From the NCBI RefSeq assembly GCF_021602585.1, contig NZ_BQIP01000024.1, forward strand, positions 1-64,000: 64,000 bases of DNA, given 5' to 3'. This document shows, one piece after another, positions 41,765 through 50,621 of the stretch. Below the pieces are notes generated by a model. The model saw only the letters and a list, made by a program, of their open reading frames with translations. It ran no database searches and was not told where the DNA came from. Source of the DNA: Pseudomonas faucium (GTDB lineage Bacteria; Pseudomonadota; Gammaproteobacteria; Pseudomonadales; Pseudomonadaceae). Both the position numbers and the translations under genes were made by a program. Each line of letters opens with the position of its first letter. Position 1 is the stretch's first letter.

Positions 41765-43444
41765 ATGGACCTGCTTGTGGGCGCCTTGCGCGCCAACCCG
41801 GAAATCGCCGTGTTTCTCGCCATCGCCCTGGGCATCGTGCTGGGCCGCGTGAAGCTGGGCAGCTTTCACCTCGGCTCGGTGGCCGGGGCCTTGTTGATGG
41901 GGTTGCTGATCGGCCAGGTCGGCCTGCAGGTGCCCCACGAACTCAAGTCGGTGTTCTTCGCGCTGTTCATCTATGCGGTCGGCTTCAAGAGCGGCCCGGA
42001 ATTCTTCGGCAGCCTCAACCGCGGCACGCTCAAGCTGGTGCTGCTGTCGGTGGTGCTGTGCGCCACCGCACTGGCGGTGATCCTGGCCATGAATGCCTTC
42101 TACGGCTTCGACGCAGGCTTCACGGCAGGCCTTGGCGCCGGCGCCCTGACCGACACCGCGATCATGGGCACCGCCAGCAGCGCCATCGCCCAGTTGCCGT
42201 TGGACGAAGCGGCCAAGGCCACCCTCAACAGCCACATGGCCGTGGCCTACGCCATCACCTATGTGTTCGGCACGGTCGGCCTGATCGTCTTCGTCGGCAG
42301 CCTGGCACCGCGCCTGCTCGGCGTCGACCTGCGCGCCAGCGCCCAGGCGCTGGAGCGTGAACTGGGGATCGAGCGCAACGAAGATGCCATCAGCATCCCC
42401 TACACCCGCATCGTGGTGCGCGCCCATCGCCTGAACGCGGCCACGGCCATCGGCCTGAGCGTGGCCGATGTCGAAGCCCTGCACCCATCGTTGAGCGTCG
42501 AGCGCATCACCCGTGGCAGCAAGGTGTTCGACCGCGACCCTGAGCAAGTGCTGGTGAAGGGCGACATTCTCGGCATCTATGCCCTGCGCGAGGCGGTAAG
42601 CGACCTGCATGACTGGATCGGCCCGGAGATCGACCACCCCGACAGCCTGTCCTTTCCCACCCGCAGCGCCGACATCGTGCTGACCAACCGGCGCCTGGCC
42701 GGGCGCACCCTGCATCAGGTGAAAGCGGCGCTGACCGGCGCCGAGCGCATGGGCTGCTTTCTCACCGGCATCACCCGCCAGGGCCTGGCGCTGCCGCTGT
42801 TGCCCGAAACGGTGCTGCGCCGTGGCGATGTCATCAGCCTGACCGGGCGCGCCAGCAGCGTCGAGGCGTTGGCCCTGCAGCTGGGCCGTATCCGCGAAGC
42901 GAGCTACCGCAGCGACATTGCCCTGCACGCCATGGGCCTGGTCGTGGGGTCGCTGGCCGGGCTGCTATCCACCCATATCGGCATGATCCCGGTGGAGCTG
43001 GGTGTCGGTGGGGGCATCCTGCTGGCCGGGTTGCTGATTGGTTGGTACAACTCGCGGCACCCCGAACTCGGCGCCCTGCCCCCGGCGGCGCAGTGGGCCT
43101 TCTCCGAGTTCGGCCTGACGGCCTTCGGCGCCGTGATCGGCCTGCTGGCGGGGCCGGCGGCGCTCACGGCCATCAAGGAGCAAGGCCTGGACTTGCTGAT
43201 CGCCGGCGCCCTGGTAACCCTCATCCCGCCCTTGGTGACGCTGTTTTTCGGGCGCTACATCCTGCGCCTGCACCCGATGATCCTGTTCGGTGCCCTGGCC
43301 GGCGCACAGACCGAGGCCGCCTCGATGAACAAGATCATCGAACAGTCCGGCAGTAATACGCCCGTCATCGGTTTTACTGTTTGCTATGCCGTTTCCAATG
43401 TATTGCTGGCCGTTTGCGGCCCGATCATCATCGCCTTCGCCTGA
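41765..43444 (+). CDS. AspT/YidE-type membrane transporter with RCK-C domains
   Basis: 559 residues from MDLLVGALRANPEIAVF. Two homologous membrane halves (SVFFALFIYAVGFKSGPEFF, GAGALTDTAIMGTASSAIAQ; and QTEAASMNKIIEQSGSNTP) flank a cytoplasmic part with two TrkA_C/RCK_C domains (VADVEALHPSLSVERITRGS, RSADIVLTNRRLAGRTLHQV). This is the aspartate:alanine exchanger family. No aspartate decarboxylase gene is nearby, so the substrate may be another amino or dicarboxylic acid. Not clearly part of the buf operon: 88 bp separate it from the DoxX gene. Confidence 0.85.
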   Translation: MDLLVGALRANPEIAVFLAIALGIVLGRVKLGSFHLGSVAGALLMGLLIGQVGLQVPHELKSVFFALFIYAVGFKSGPEFFGSLNRGTLKLVLLSVVLCATALAVILAMNAFYGFDAGFTAGLGAGALTDTAIMGTASSAIAQLPLDEAAKATLNSHMAVAYAITYVFGTVGLIVFVGSLAPRLLGVDLRASAQALERELGIERNEDAISIPYTRIVVRAHRLNAATAIGLSVADVEALHPSLSVERITRGSKVFDRDPEQVLVKGDILGIYALREAVSDLHDWIGPEIDHPDSLSFPTRSADIVLTNRRLAGRTLHQVKAALTGAERMGCFLTGITRQGLALPLLPETVLRRGDVISLTGRASSVEALALQLGRIREASYRSDIALHAMGLVVGSLAGLLSTHIGMIPVELGVGGGILLAGLLIGWYNSRHPELGALPPAAQWAFSEFGLTAFGAVIGLLAGPAALTAIKEQGLDLLIAGALVTLIPPLVTLFFGRYILRLHPMILFGALAGAQTEAASMNKIIEQSGSNTPVIGFTVCYAVSNVLLAVCGPIIIAFA

Positions 43445-43697
43445 GTGCTGAATGGAATAAGCGCATAAACCTAATTGCCAATAAGCAATAGCGAACTTGC
43501 AGGTCAAAATGTGTCGGCTAAGGTATGAATTCTCACTATCAGATTCGCTGTTTATTCAGATTCGCTTGGTTGTCGTGAAAAGAGCATGGGCCGCCAACGT
43601 GAACCGGCTTGAACAGCGCTAATCTGCCTTTGCCGCTTAACGAAGTTGCTGGTAGTTGCCGTTTCGGTACAGCACGTCAGCTCAAAAGGAGCTTGTC

Positions 43698-45722
43698 ATG
43701 CGATTGACTGCCAAACCGTTCGCGCGCCACAAGAACACTGCAAGGTCGTCCAGCCTGTGGAAACTGGGCTCGTCTTTCCTGCTGGCCCGTGCCATTGCCG
43801 CCGCCCCGCTGGCGTGGGCGGAAGAAAAAGCCAAGCCGGCCACCGAAGCCACCAAGGCCGCCAACGACGCATTGCTCAAAGAGTTGCCGTTCAATGACAA
43901 GACTTCATTCGAACTGGCGCACAAGGGTTTTATCGCGCCGCTGCCCTCCGAGCCGATCAAAGGCCCCAGTGGCAACATGATCTGGGACCCGAACAAATAC
44001 GGGTTCATCAAAGAAGGTGAAACAGCCCCGGCCACCACCAACCCAAGTTTGTGGCGCCAATCGCAACTGATCAATATTTCCGGCCTGTTCGAAGTCACCG
44101 ATGGCATTTACCAGGTGCGCAACTACGACTTGTCGAACATGACCATCGTCGAAGGCAAGGATGGCATCACCATCTTCGACCCGCTGATTTCCAGTGAAAC
44201 CGCCAAGGCGGCACTCGACCTCTACTACCAGCATCGGCCTAAAAAGCCGGTGGTGGCCGTGATTTATACCCACAGCCATGTCGACCACTACGGTGGCGTG
44301 CGCGGCGTAATCAGCGAAGACGACGTCAAGGCCGGCAAGGTCAAGATCTACGCGCCCAAGGGCTTCCTCGAACACGCGGTGGCCGAAAACGTGATGGCCG
44401 GCACCGCCATGAGCCGGCGGGCCAGCTACATGTACGGCAACCTGCTGCCGCCGAGCGAAACCGGCCAGCTGGGCGCGGGCCTTGGGACCACCACCTCGGC
44501 CGGCACCGTGACCCTCATCCCGCCGACCGACATCATCGAGAAGACCGGCGAGAAGCGCACCATCGACGGGCTGACCTACGAGTTCCTGTACGCGCCGGGC
44601 AGTGAAGCGCCGGCCGAGATGCTCTACTACATCCACGAGAAAAAGGCCCTCAACACCGCCGAGGACTCCACCCACACCCTGCACAACACCTACTCGCTGC
44701 GCGGGGCGAAGATCCGCGAGCCGCTGCCGTGGTCCAAGTACCTCAACGAAGCCCTGAAGATGTGGGGCAACGATGTGCAGGTGATGTACGCCATGCACCA
44801 CTGGCCGGTGTGGGGCAACAAGGAGGTGCGCGAGCAGTTGTCGTCGCAGCGCGACATGTACCGCTACATCAACGATGAAACCCTGCGCCTGGCCAACAAG
44901 GGTTACACCATGACCGAGATCGCCGAGCAGGTGAAGCTGCCCAAGGGCATTGCCGAGCGCTTCTCCAACCGCGGCTACTACGGCTCGCTCAACCACAACG
45001 TCAAGGCCACCTACGTGCTGTACCTGGGCTGGTTCATCGGCAACCCGGCCACGCTCTGGGAGCTGCCGCCGGAGGAAGAGGCCAAGCGCTACGTCGACAT
45101 GATGGGCGGTGCCGACGCCGTACTGAGCAAGGCCAAGACCTACTACGACAAGGGTGACTTCCGTTGGGTGGCCGAGGTGGTCAACCACGTGGTGTTCGCC
45201 GACCCGAGCAACCAGGCCGCGAAGAACATGCAGGCCGATGCCCTCGAGCAGCTTGGCTACCAGGCCGAAAGCGGCCCATGGCGCAACTTCTACCTCACTG
45301 GCGCCAAGGAGCTGCGCGAAGGCGTCAAGCAACTGCCGACCCCCGACACCGCCAGCCCCGACACGGTCAAGGCGATGGACCTGGACCTGTTCTTCGACTA
45401 CCTGGCCATGCGCCTGAAAGGGCCTGAGGTGGAAGACAAGCACATTACCCTGAACCTGGACTTCACCGATCTCAAGCAGAAGTACCTGCTGGAAATGGTC
45501 AACGGCGTGCTCAACCACACCGAAGGCCTGCAGGCAGACAAGGCCGATGCCACGGTTACCTTGACCCGCGACACCTTGAACAAGCTGATGCTCAAGGAAA
45601 CCACGCTCAAGGACGCCGTCGCTGCTGGCCAGGTCAAGGTCGACGGTACCGAAGGCAAGCTCGAAGAGCTGATGAGCTACATGGACAACTTCGAGTTCTG
45701 GTTCCCCATCGTCACGCCGTAA
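43698..45722 (+). CDS. sdsA1: SdsA1-like alkylsulfatase
   Basis: 674 residues from ATG 43698, after AAAAGGAGC. The signal peptide ends around LAWAEE. The metallo-beta-lactamase domain holds the zinc motif THSHVDHYGG (residues 191-200). The other metal ligands are expected in EDSTHTLHNTYSLRGAK and AMHHWPVWG. A helical dimerisation domain follows (YTMTEIAEQVKLPKG), and a C-terminal SCP2-like domain (DLFFDYLAMRLKG, VTLTRDTLNKLMLKE) binds the alkyl chain. SdsA1 hydrolyses primary alkyl sulfates such as SDS to the alcohol and sulfate in the periplasm. A FadL-like porin follows, which could admit the hydrophobic substrate. In P. aeruginosa the regulator is LysR type; here an AraC gene lies three genes on. 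Confidence 0.92.
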   Translation: MRLTAKPFARHKNTARSSSLWKLGSSFLLARAIAAAPLAWAEEKAKPATEATKAANDALLKELPFNDKTSFELAHKGFIAPLPSEPIKGPSGNMIWDPNKYGFIKEGETAPATTNPSLWRQSQLINISGLFEVTDGIYQVRNYDLSNMTIVEGKDGITIFDPLISSETAKAALDLYYQHRPKKPVVAVIYTHSHVDHYGGVRGVISEDDVKAGKVKIYAPKGFLEHAVAENVMAGTAMSRRASYMYGNLLPPSETGQLGAGLGTTTSAGTVTLIPPTDIIEKTGEKRTIDGLTYEFLYAPGSEAPAEMLYYIHEKKALNTAEDSTHTLHNTYSLRGAKIREPLPWSKYLNEALKMWGNDVQVMYAMHHWPVWGNKEVREQLSSQRDMYRYINDETLRLANKGYTMTEIAEQVKLPKGIAERFSNRGYYGSLNHNVKATYVLYLGWFIGNPATLWELPPEEEAKRYVDMMGGADAVLSKAKTYYDKGDFRWVAEVVNHVVFADPSNQAAKNMQADALEQLGYQAESGPWRNFYLTGAKELREGVKQLPTPDTASPDTVKAMDLDLFFDYLAMRLKGPEVEDKHITLNLDFTDLKQKYLLEMVNGVLNHTEGLQADKADATVTLTRDTLNKLMLKETTLKDAVAAGQVKVDGTEGKLEELMSYMDNFEFWFPIVTP

Positions 45723-45739
45723 TGGAGGCACGAGCAGCT

Positions 45740-45760
45740 GGCAGGGCCGCAGGCCCTGCC
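45740..45760. terminator. GC-rich hairpin after the alkylsulfatase gene
   Basis: GGCAGGGCC / GGCCCTGCC with a GCA loop, 17 bp after the sdsA1 stop, no T run behind it. It may reduce read-through into the FadL-like gene instead of fully stopping it. Confidence 0.5.
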
Positions 45761-45821
45761 CTGCTCACCGGCAATACCGCTTGGTACCAAGATCAACGGC
45801 ATGGGAAGCGGAGTCATCGTC

Positions 45822-47126
45822 ATGTCCATCTATCGAAACGTTCAGGCCCAGGGCGCCAGGTTCGCCGCCGCCGTAGCCCTCGCCACCTTGTGCCTGGACA
45901 GCCCCGCCTGGGCTGGCGGCATCCTCATCTACGAAGCCGGCCAGGAGGGCAACGGCCTGGCCAACGCCGGCTCCGCCGCACTGGCCAATGACCCCAGCGT
46001 GCTGATGAGCAACCCGGCAGGCATCACCCGGCTCCAAGGCACGCAGATCAGCGCCAACGCCCAGGTGATCCTCGGCGACATCCGTTTCTCGCGGGGCAGC
46101 GGCAACCAGTTCGACGGCAACGAAGGCGGCAACGCACTGCAGTACCTGCCCGGCACCAGCCTGTTCATCAGCCACCAGATCGACGACCGTGCCGCCATCG
46201 GTTTTGGCATGTACGGCAATTTCGGCCTGGCCCTGGACTACGACGATGACTGGGCCGGGCGCTACTTCACCCAGGAAGCGGCAGTGATCGGCGTGTCGAT
46301 GCAACCGACCCTGGCCTACAAGTTCACCGACGACCTGTCGATCGGCATCGGCCCGCGGATCATGGTCGGCTACTACCGCACCGAAATGGCCATCAACAAC
46401 AACCTGCTGGGCCTGGCCGACCGGCCGGACGGGCAGCTTGAATACAAGGACACCGATGTCGGCGTGGGGGTCAACCTCGGCCTGCTCTACCAAGTCACGC
46501 CGCGCACCCGCGTGGGCCTGGCCTACACCAGCAAGGTCAAGCTGGAGTTCGACGACAAGCCGCACCTCAAGGACATCAGCAACCCCCTGCTCAACGTCGC
46601 CCTGCGCCGGCTGGACGTCGACTCGCTGGAGGTTGACCTGAACGTGCCGCAGACAGCGACCTTCAGCATCGCCCACGAGCTGGACGAACAATGGACGTTG
46701 CTGGGCAGCCTGAACTGGCAGGACTGGAGCGATTTCGGCGATGTCGGCGTCGAGGTCGACAGCAATGCCGGCGGCACCAGCCGCACGGTCGATCGCAAAT
46801 ACAAGGACACCTGGCACGCCTCTGTCGGCGCCCAGTACCAGGCCACCCGGCAATGGCGCTGGAGCCTGGGCCTGGGCTACGACAGCTCGGCCGTGGACGA
46901 CAAGGACCGCACCGTCGACAACCCCATGGGCGAAGCCTGGCGGCTGGCGGCGGGGGTCAATTACCAGGTCGAGGAAGGCTTGGACCTGCACCTGGCCTAC
47001 ACCCTGGTGTGGCTCGGCGACATGGACATCGACCAGACCAAGGCGCGCTCTGGCAGCACGCTGGCGGGCAGCTACGATAACAGTGCGTTGCACATTCTCG
47101 GCGGTGGCGCGACCTGGCGTTTCTGA
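45822..47126 (+). CDS. FadL/OmpP1-family outer-membrane channel
   Basis: 434 residues from MSIYRNVQAQGARF (GAAGCGGAG upstream). Signal sequence to SPAWAGG, then the N-terminal hatch with the NPA motif: GLANAGSAALANDPSVLMSN then PAGITRLQG. The beta barrel ends in the family signature AGSYDNSALHILGGGATWRF, with terminal Phe. FadL channels import long-chain hydrophobic compounds across the outer membrane. Its position 99 bp after an alkylsulfatase and before a lipoprotein and an AraC regulator points to uptake of an alkyl compound; the substrate is inference. Confidence 0.9.
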   Translation: MSIYRNVQAQGARFAAAVALATLCLDSPAWAGGILIYEAGQEGNGLANAGSAALANDPSVLMSNPAGITRLQGTQISANAQVILGDIRFSRGSGNQFDGNEGGNALQYLPGTSLFISHQIDDRAAIGFGMYGNFGLALDYDDDWAGRYFTQEAAVIGVSMQPTLAYKFTDDLSIGIGPRIMVGYYRTEMAINNNLLGLADRPDGQLEYKDTDVGVGVNLGLLYQVTPRTRVGLAYTSKVKLEFDDKPHLKDISNPLLNVALRRLDVDSLEVDLNVPQTATFSIAHELDEQWTLLGSLNWQDWSDFGDVGVEVDSNAGGTSRTVDRKYKDTWHASVGAQYQATRQWRWSLGLGYDSSAVDDKDRTVDNPMGEAWRLAAGVNYQVEEGLDLHLAYTLVWLGDMDIDQTKARSGSTLAGSYDNSALHILGGGATWRF

Positions 47127-47175
47127 ACCACCCTGCGCGCCCGCAGACCCGATCATCGTAAGAAGGAGAAGCTGC

Positions 47176-47844
47176 ATGAACACCAAGACGTTAGCTGCAT
47201 CGCTGTGCCTTGCAACGCTCATGCTGCAGGGCTGCGCTAGCAAATACGTGGAGTCCGACCAGTACTCGGGCTTCCTCAAGGACTACAGCATCCTCAAGGA
47301 AGACAAGTCGCCCTCGGGCGCACCGGTGATGCGCTGGATCAAATCAGGGGTAGATGCCAAGCGCTACACCAGCGTGTACATCGAGCCAAGCCAGCTCTAC
47401 CCGAAACCGCAGCCGACCGAAAAGGTGCCGCAGTCGACCCTGCAGGGCATCACCCAGTACTACGACCAGACCCTCAAGAACCACTTCTCCCAAGTGTTGC
47501 CACTGGCCAGCAGCCCTGGCCCACGGGTACTGGTAGTGCGCCCGGCGATCACCGCCGTCAGCGCCCAGACCAAGAGCCTGCGCCCGTATGAAGTGATCCC
47601 GATCGCGCTGATTGCCGCCGGCATCAGCACCGCCACCGGCATCCGCGACCAGGACACCAGCATCGCCACGGAAGCGGCGTTCCTCGATGGCGAGACCAAC
47701 CAGGTAGTGGCCGAGGTGGTGCGCAAGGGCGCCGGCACCGAGCTGGATGATTCGTCCCAGGTGATGCAGGCCAAGGACGCCAAGGCCGTGCTCGATGGCT
47801 GGGCCAAGGACATGGTCAGCTCGTTCCAGGCCCTGAGAAAGTAA
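47176..47844 (+). CDS. DUF3313-like lipoprotein
   Basis: 222 residues preceded by AAGAAGGAGAAGCTGC. Lipobox LMLQGC with Cys near residue 20. The rest matches DUF3313 proteins I know from Pseudomonas (YSGFLKDYSILKED, VYIEPSQLYPKPQPTEKVP, DQDTSIATEAAFLDGETNQV). Such lipoproteins are outer- or inner-membrane anchored and of unknown function. It lies 49 bp after the FadL-like gene and likely shares its transcript, which then ends at a strong hairpin. Confidence 0.8.
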   Translation: MNTKTLAASLCLATLMLQGCASKYVESDQYSGFLKDYSILKEDKSPSGAPVMRWIKSGVDAKRYTSVYIEPSQLYPKPQPTEKVPQSTLQGITQYYDQTLKNHFSQVLPLASSPGPRVLVVRPAITAVSAQTKSLRPYEVIPIALIAAGISTATGIRDQDTSIATEAAFLDGETNQVVAEVVRKGAGTELDDSSQVMQAKDAKAVLDGWAKDMVSSFQALRK

Positions 47845-47853
47845 ACCGCCCCA

Positions 47854-47883
47854 CCCCACTGCAGGGCCGAGCCTGCAGTGGGG
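47854..47883. terminator. 12-bp perfect hairpin after the lipoprotein gene
   Basis: CCCCACTGCAGG (47854-47865) and CCTGCAGTGGGG (47872-47883), 6-nt loop, 9 bp after the stop codon. No U tract follows, but stem stability suggests a transcript end or a 3' stabiliser. Confidence 0.65.
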
Positions 47884-47921
47884 CGTAGCACCCTTACTCG
47901 GCACCACCGAGGCGCGATCCC

Positions 47922-48935
47922 ATGGACAGCATTCGCGGCAGCGCTCTGCTGCAATTCGACCAACTGCTGACCGAGCACGGCGCTCGGCAGCGCGACTTGC
48001 TGGCGCCACTGAAGATCGACCCGCAGGTGGTCGGCAACTATGCCAAGCGCCTGCCCTACCTCAACCTCGTGCAATTGTTCGAGGGCAGTGCGCACGCCCT
48101 CAGCCTGCCGCGTTTCGGCCTGGAACTGGCGCTGCTGCAAGGCGCGACCCTGGTCGGCCCGCTGCGCCACCTGGCCAACTCGGCGCCCACCGTCGGCCAT
48201 GCGCTGGTGGCGGTGATTCGCTACATGCGCCACTACAGCCCGGCCATTCATTTTCGCCTGGAGCACCGCGCCGGCCAGGCACTGCTGTACTTCGACAGTG
48301 GCCTGCCCGATTCGCGGCACACACCGCAGGTCGTCGAAAAATCGGTGATGGGCGCCAGGCTGTTGATCGGCGAGCTGCGCGGCACGCCCCTGCGCCCGAA
48401 GGCCGTGACCTTGCGCCACCTGGCGCTGGGCGAGCCGGCCGGCTACCTGCGCTACTTCGACTGCCCGGTGTTGTTCGATCAGCCGCACAACTGCCTGCTG
48501 ATGCCGGCGGATGTGCTGCAAGAGGCCTGCGTTCACCATGACGCGGCATTGCATGCCATCGTGCGCCATTACCTGGAGCAGCAGGCGGCGCCCTGTGACA
48601 GCCTGCGCGCCCAGGTCGAACGCATCATCCAGATGCTGCTGCCCAGCCAACGCTGCACCCTGGAGCAAGTTGCCCTGGCCCTTGAGCTGAACCCGCGCAC
48701 GCTGCAGCGGCGCCTGGCGAGCGATGGCATCGACTTCGAGGATTACCTCGATGGCATGCGCCGGCGCCAGGCCCAGCAGATGCTGCGCAGCACCGGCCTG
48801 AGCGTGGGCCAGATCGCCAGCGAGCTGGGCTACCGGCGCACCACGTCATTCTGCCGCGCCCACCTGCGCTGGTTCGACATGACGCCGCTGGAACACCGCC
48901 GCCAGCATGGCGACCCGCAGGTCGCCCAGCTTTAA
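47922..48935 (+). CDS. AraC-family regulator (OruR/ArgR-like architecture)
   Basis: 337 residues. An N-terminal Arabinose_bd-type domain (RDLLAPLKIDPQVVGNYAKR, GHALVAVIRYMRHYSPAIHF) is followed by an AraC DNA-binding domain with CTLEQVALALELNPRTLQRR, VGQIASELGYRRTTSFCRAH and LRWFDMTPLEHRRQ. Its size and layout are those of regulators that control lipid or alcohol catabolism genes. It sits downstream of the sulfatase-porin-lipoprotein set and is the best local candidate to control it. Its end overlaps the convergent mscS-like gene by 4 bp. Confidence 0.9.
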   Translation: MDSIRGSALLQFDQLLTEHGARQRDLLAPLKIDPQVVGNYAKRLPYLNLVQLFEGSAHALSLPRFGLELALLQGATLVGPLRHLANSAPTVGHALVAVIRYMRHYSPAIHFRLEHRAGQALLYFDSGLPDSRHTPQVVEKSVMGARLLIGELRGTPLRPKAVTLRHLALGEPAGYLRYFDCPVLFDQPHNCLLMPADVLQEACVHHDAALHAIVRHYLEQQAAPCDSLRAQVERIIQMLLPSQRCTLEQVALALELNPRTLQRRLASDGIDFEDYLDGMRRRQAQQMLRSTGLSVGQIASELGYRRTTSFCRAHLRWFDMTPLEHRRQHGDPQVAQL

Positions 48936-50566
48936 CCCTGCCTGTCCTGCGGCTTGCTGGAGGGATCCCGGGCCGGCGCGGCAAACCATTTTTCCCGCGG
49001 CACCCACTTCTCCTGCGCCGGGTCACCCAGATAATGCGGCGACATGATCTGCACGCCGTACTCGTTGAACACGTCCTGGATGTTGGCATGCAAAAGGCTC
49101 AGCAGCTCGGCCCGCGGCCGCGGCTCGCTGGGCACGGCCTGGGCCACCAGGCGGTATTCCGGGTAGAAGTCCGAAAGCCCGGTCTGGAACACCTGCGGCC
49201 GGGGCTTGGCAACGATGCCTTCGGTACGCTCGGCAGCCTCCACCAGCATCGCCTCGACCTGGCGCCAGGGCGTGTCGTAGCCGATGGTGACGACCGTGTC
49301 GACGATATAGCCGCGGCCCTGCACCACCCGCGAGTAATTGCGCGTCACGGAGCCTGTGATCATCGAGTTGGGCAAGGTCAGCACCTCGCCAAGGCCAGTG
49401 CGAATGGTGGTGTTGAACATGCCCACTTCGGTTACCGTGCCTTCGTTGTCGCCCACCCGCACGTACTCGCCCGCCTTCAGGGTGCGCGAATAGGTCAGGA
49501 TCAGCCCGGCTGCGGCCTGCCCCACCACGCTGGAGGCGCCCAGCGAGATCATCAAGCCGAGCAGCACCGACAAGCCCTTGAACGCATCGGTGCCGGAGCC
49601 TGGCAGGTACGGGTAGGCCATCACCAGGGCGAACAGCCAGATCGCCAGCGAGGTCAGGCGGGTGGTGGGCTGCAGGGTTTCCTCGGTCAGCCACTTGAGC
49701 GTGCCGGGGCGCGCCATGCGCTCCAGGATGCGCCGGCTGAAGCCGCTGATGCCGCGGGCGATGAAGAAGATCATCACCGCCACGGCAATGCCGGGGATGG
49801 CCTGCAGCATGCCATGCAGCAGATAGCGCAGCAGGTCGAGCAAGTGCACGTTGAGGCTCTCGCCCCAGGGCCGGGTATAGGGGAACTGCGACAGCACGAA
49901 GCTCAGCCACTGGTAGCTCAGCAGAAACACCACCACCCAGTACAACAGGCGCAGCAGGCGATCGATCAGGTAGTAGACGTACTGCATGTCGAACAGCGGC
50001 AGCTGGCCGACGCGGATCTGCTTGGCGCGCTCGCGCATCAACCGCGTCAGCACCCCGCGCAGCTTGCGTCGGCCCCAGTTGGCGCCCTTGATCAGCACCA
50101 CGAAGAGCAAGGTGGACATTGCCGACCAGCCCACCGCCTTGAGCAGGAAGCGCAGGCTGCGCGCTTCACCGGTTTCTTCCACCACCTGGCGCAGCGCCGC
50201 GGCGGCCTGCTCGGCGGCGAGGCGCGTGTCGCCGCCGTTCACGCCCACATCCAGGGGCGCGACGATGAAGGCCCGATGACCGCCGAGCAGCACCATGTGG
50301 CTGTTGAGAATCCTGTCGACGCTGACCTGCAGGTCGTCGGTGCCGCGCAGCGCCTCTTCGATCACCGCCGTGGCGCGCTGCACCCGGGCGGCCGGCGTTT
50401 CTCCCAGCAGCGTGGCGTTGAAGGTGAAGATGCTGCGGTTGGCGATGACCAGCTCGGCCGGGTCGGCGGGCACACCGTCGGTGGCGCTGGCGGCGCTGTC
50501 ACTGCCCTGCCCCACGGCGGGCAACAGCAGCAGCCACACCAGCAGCAGGCGGAAAAGGTGGTTCAT
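48932..50566 (-). CDS. MscS-family mechanosensitive channel (large form)
   Basis: 544 residues from MNHLFRLLLVWLLLLPAV, with GGAGTG upstream; the first ~22 residues are a signal peptide. A periplasmic domain comes next, then several helices (VGWSAMSTLLFVVLIKGA, YYLIDRLLRLLYWVVVFLLS, IPGIAVAVMIFFIARGI). The MscS pore helix is LGLMISLGASSVVGQAAAGL. The beta domain is KAGEYVRVGDNEGTVTEVGM and GEVLTLPNSMITGSVTRNYS. A C-terminal alpha/beta domain follows. The family gates in response to membrane tension (hypo-osmotic protection). Confidence 0.92.
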   Translation of the reverse strand: MNHLFRLLLVWLLLLPAVGQGSDSAASATDGVPADPAELVIANRSIFTFNATLLGETPAARVQRATAVIEEALRGTDDLQVSVDRILNSHMVLLGGHRAFIVAPLDVGVNGGDTRLAAEQAAAALRQVVEETGEARSLRFLLKAVGWSAMSTLLFVVLIKGANWGRRKLRGVLTRLMRERAKQIRVGQLPLFDMQYVYYLIDRLLRLLYWVVVFLLSYQWLSFVLSQFPYTRPWGESLNVHLLDLLRYLLHGMLQAIPGIAVAVMIFFIARGISGFSRRILERMARPGTLKWLTEETLQPTTRLTSLAIWLFALVMAYPYLPGSGTDAFKGLSVLLGLMISLGASSVVGQAAAGLILTYSRTLKAGEYVRVGDNEGTVTEVGMFNTTIRTGLGEVLTLPNSMITGSVTRNYSRVVQGRGYIVDTVVTIGYDTPWRQVEAMLVEAAERTEGIVAKPRPQVFQTGLSDFYPEYRLVAQAVPSEPRPRAELLSLLHANIQDVFNEYGVQIMSPHYLGDPAQEKWVPREKWFAAPARDPSSKPQDRQG

Positions 50567-50621
50567 TGCACACTCCATGGGCACTCGGACGCACGGCATC
50601 TGTGTAGTGATAGCACAGGGT

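Noticed and set aside
43905-45731. 608-codon open frame antisense to the alkylsulfatase
   Set aside because: A shadow caused by GC-biased third positions; Val/His-rich and without ribosome-binding site or domain.
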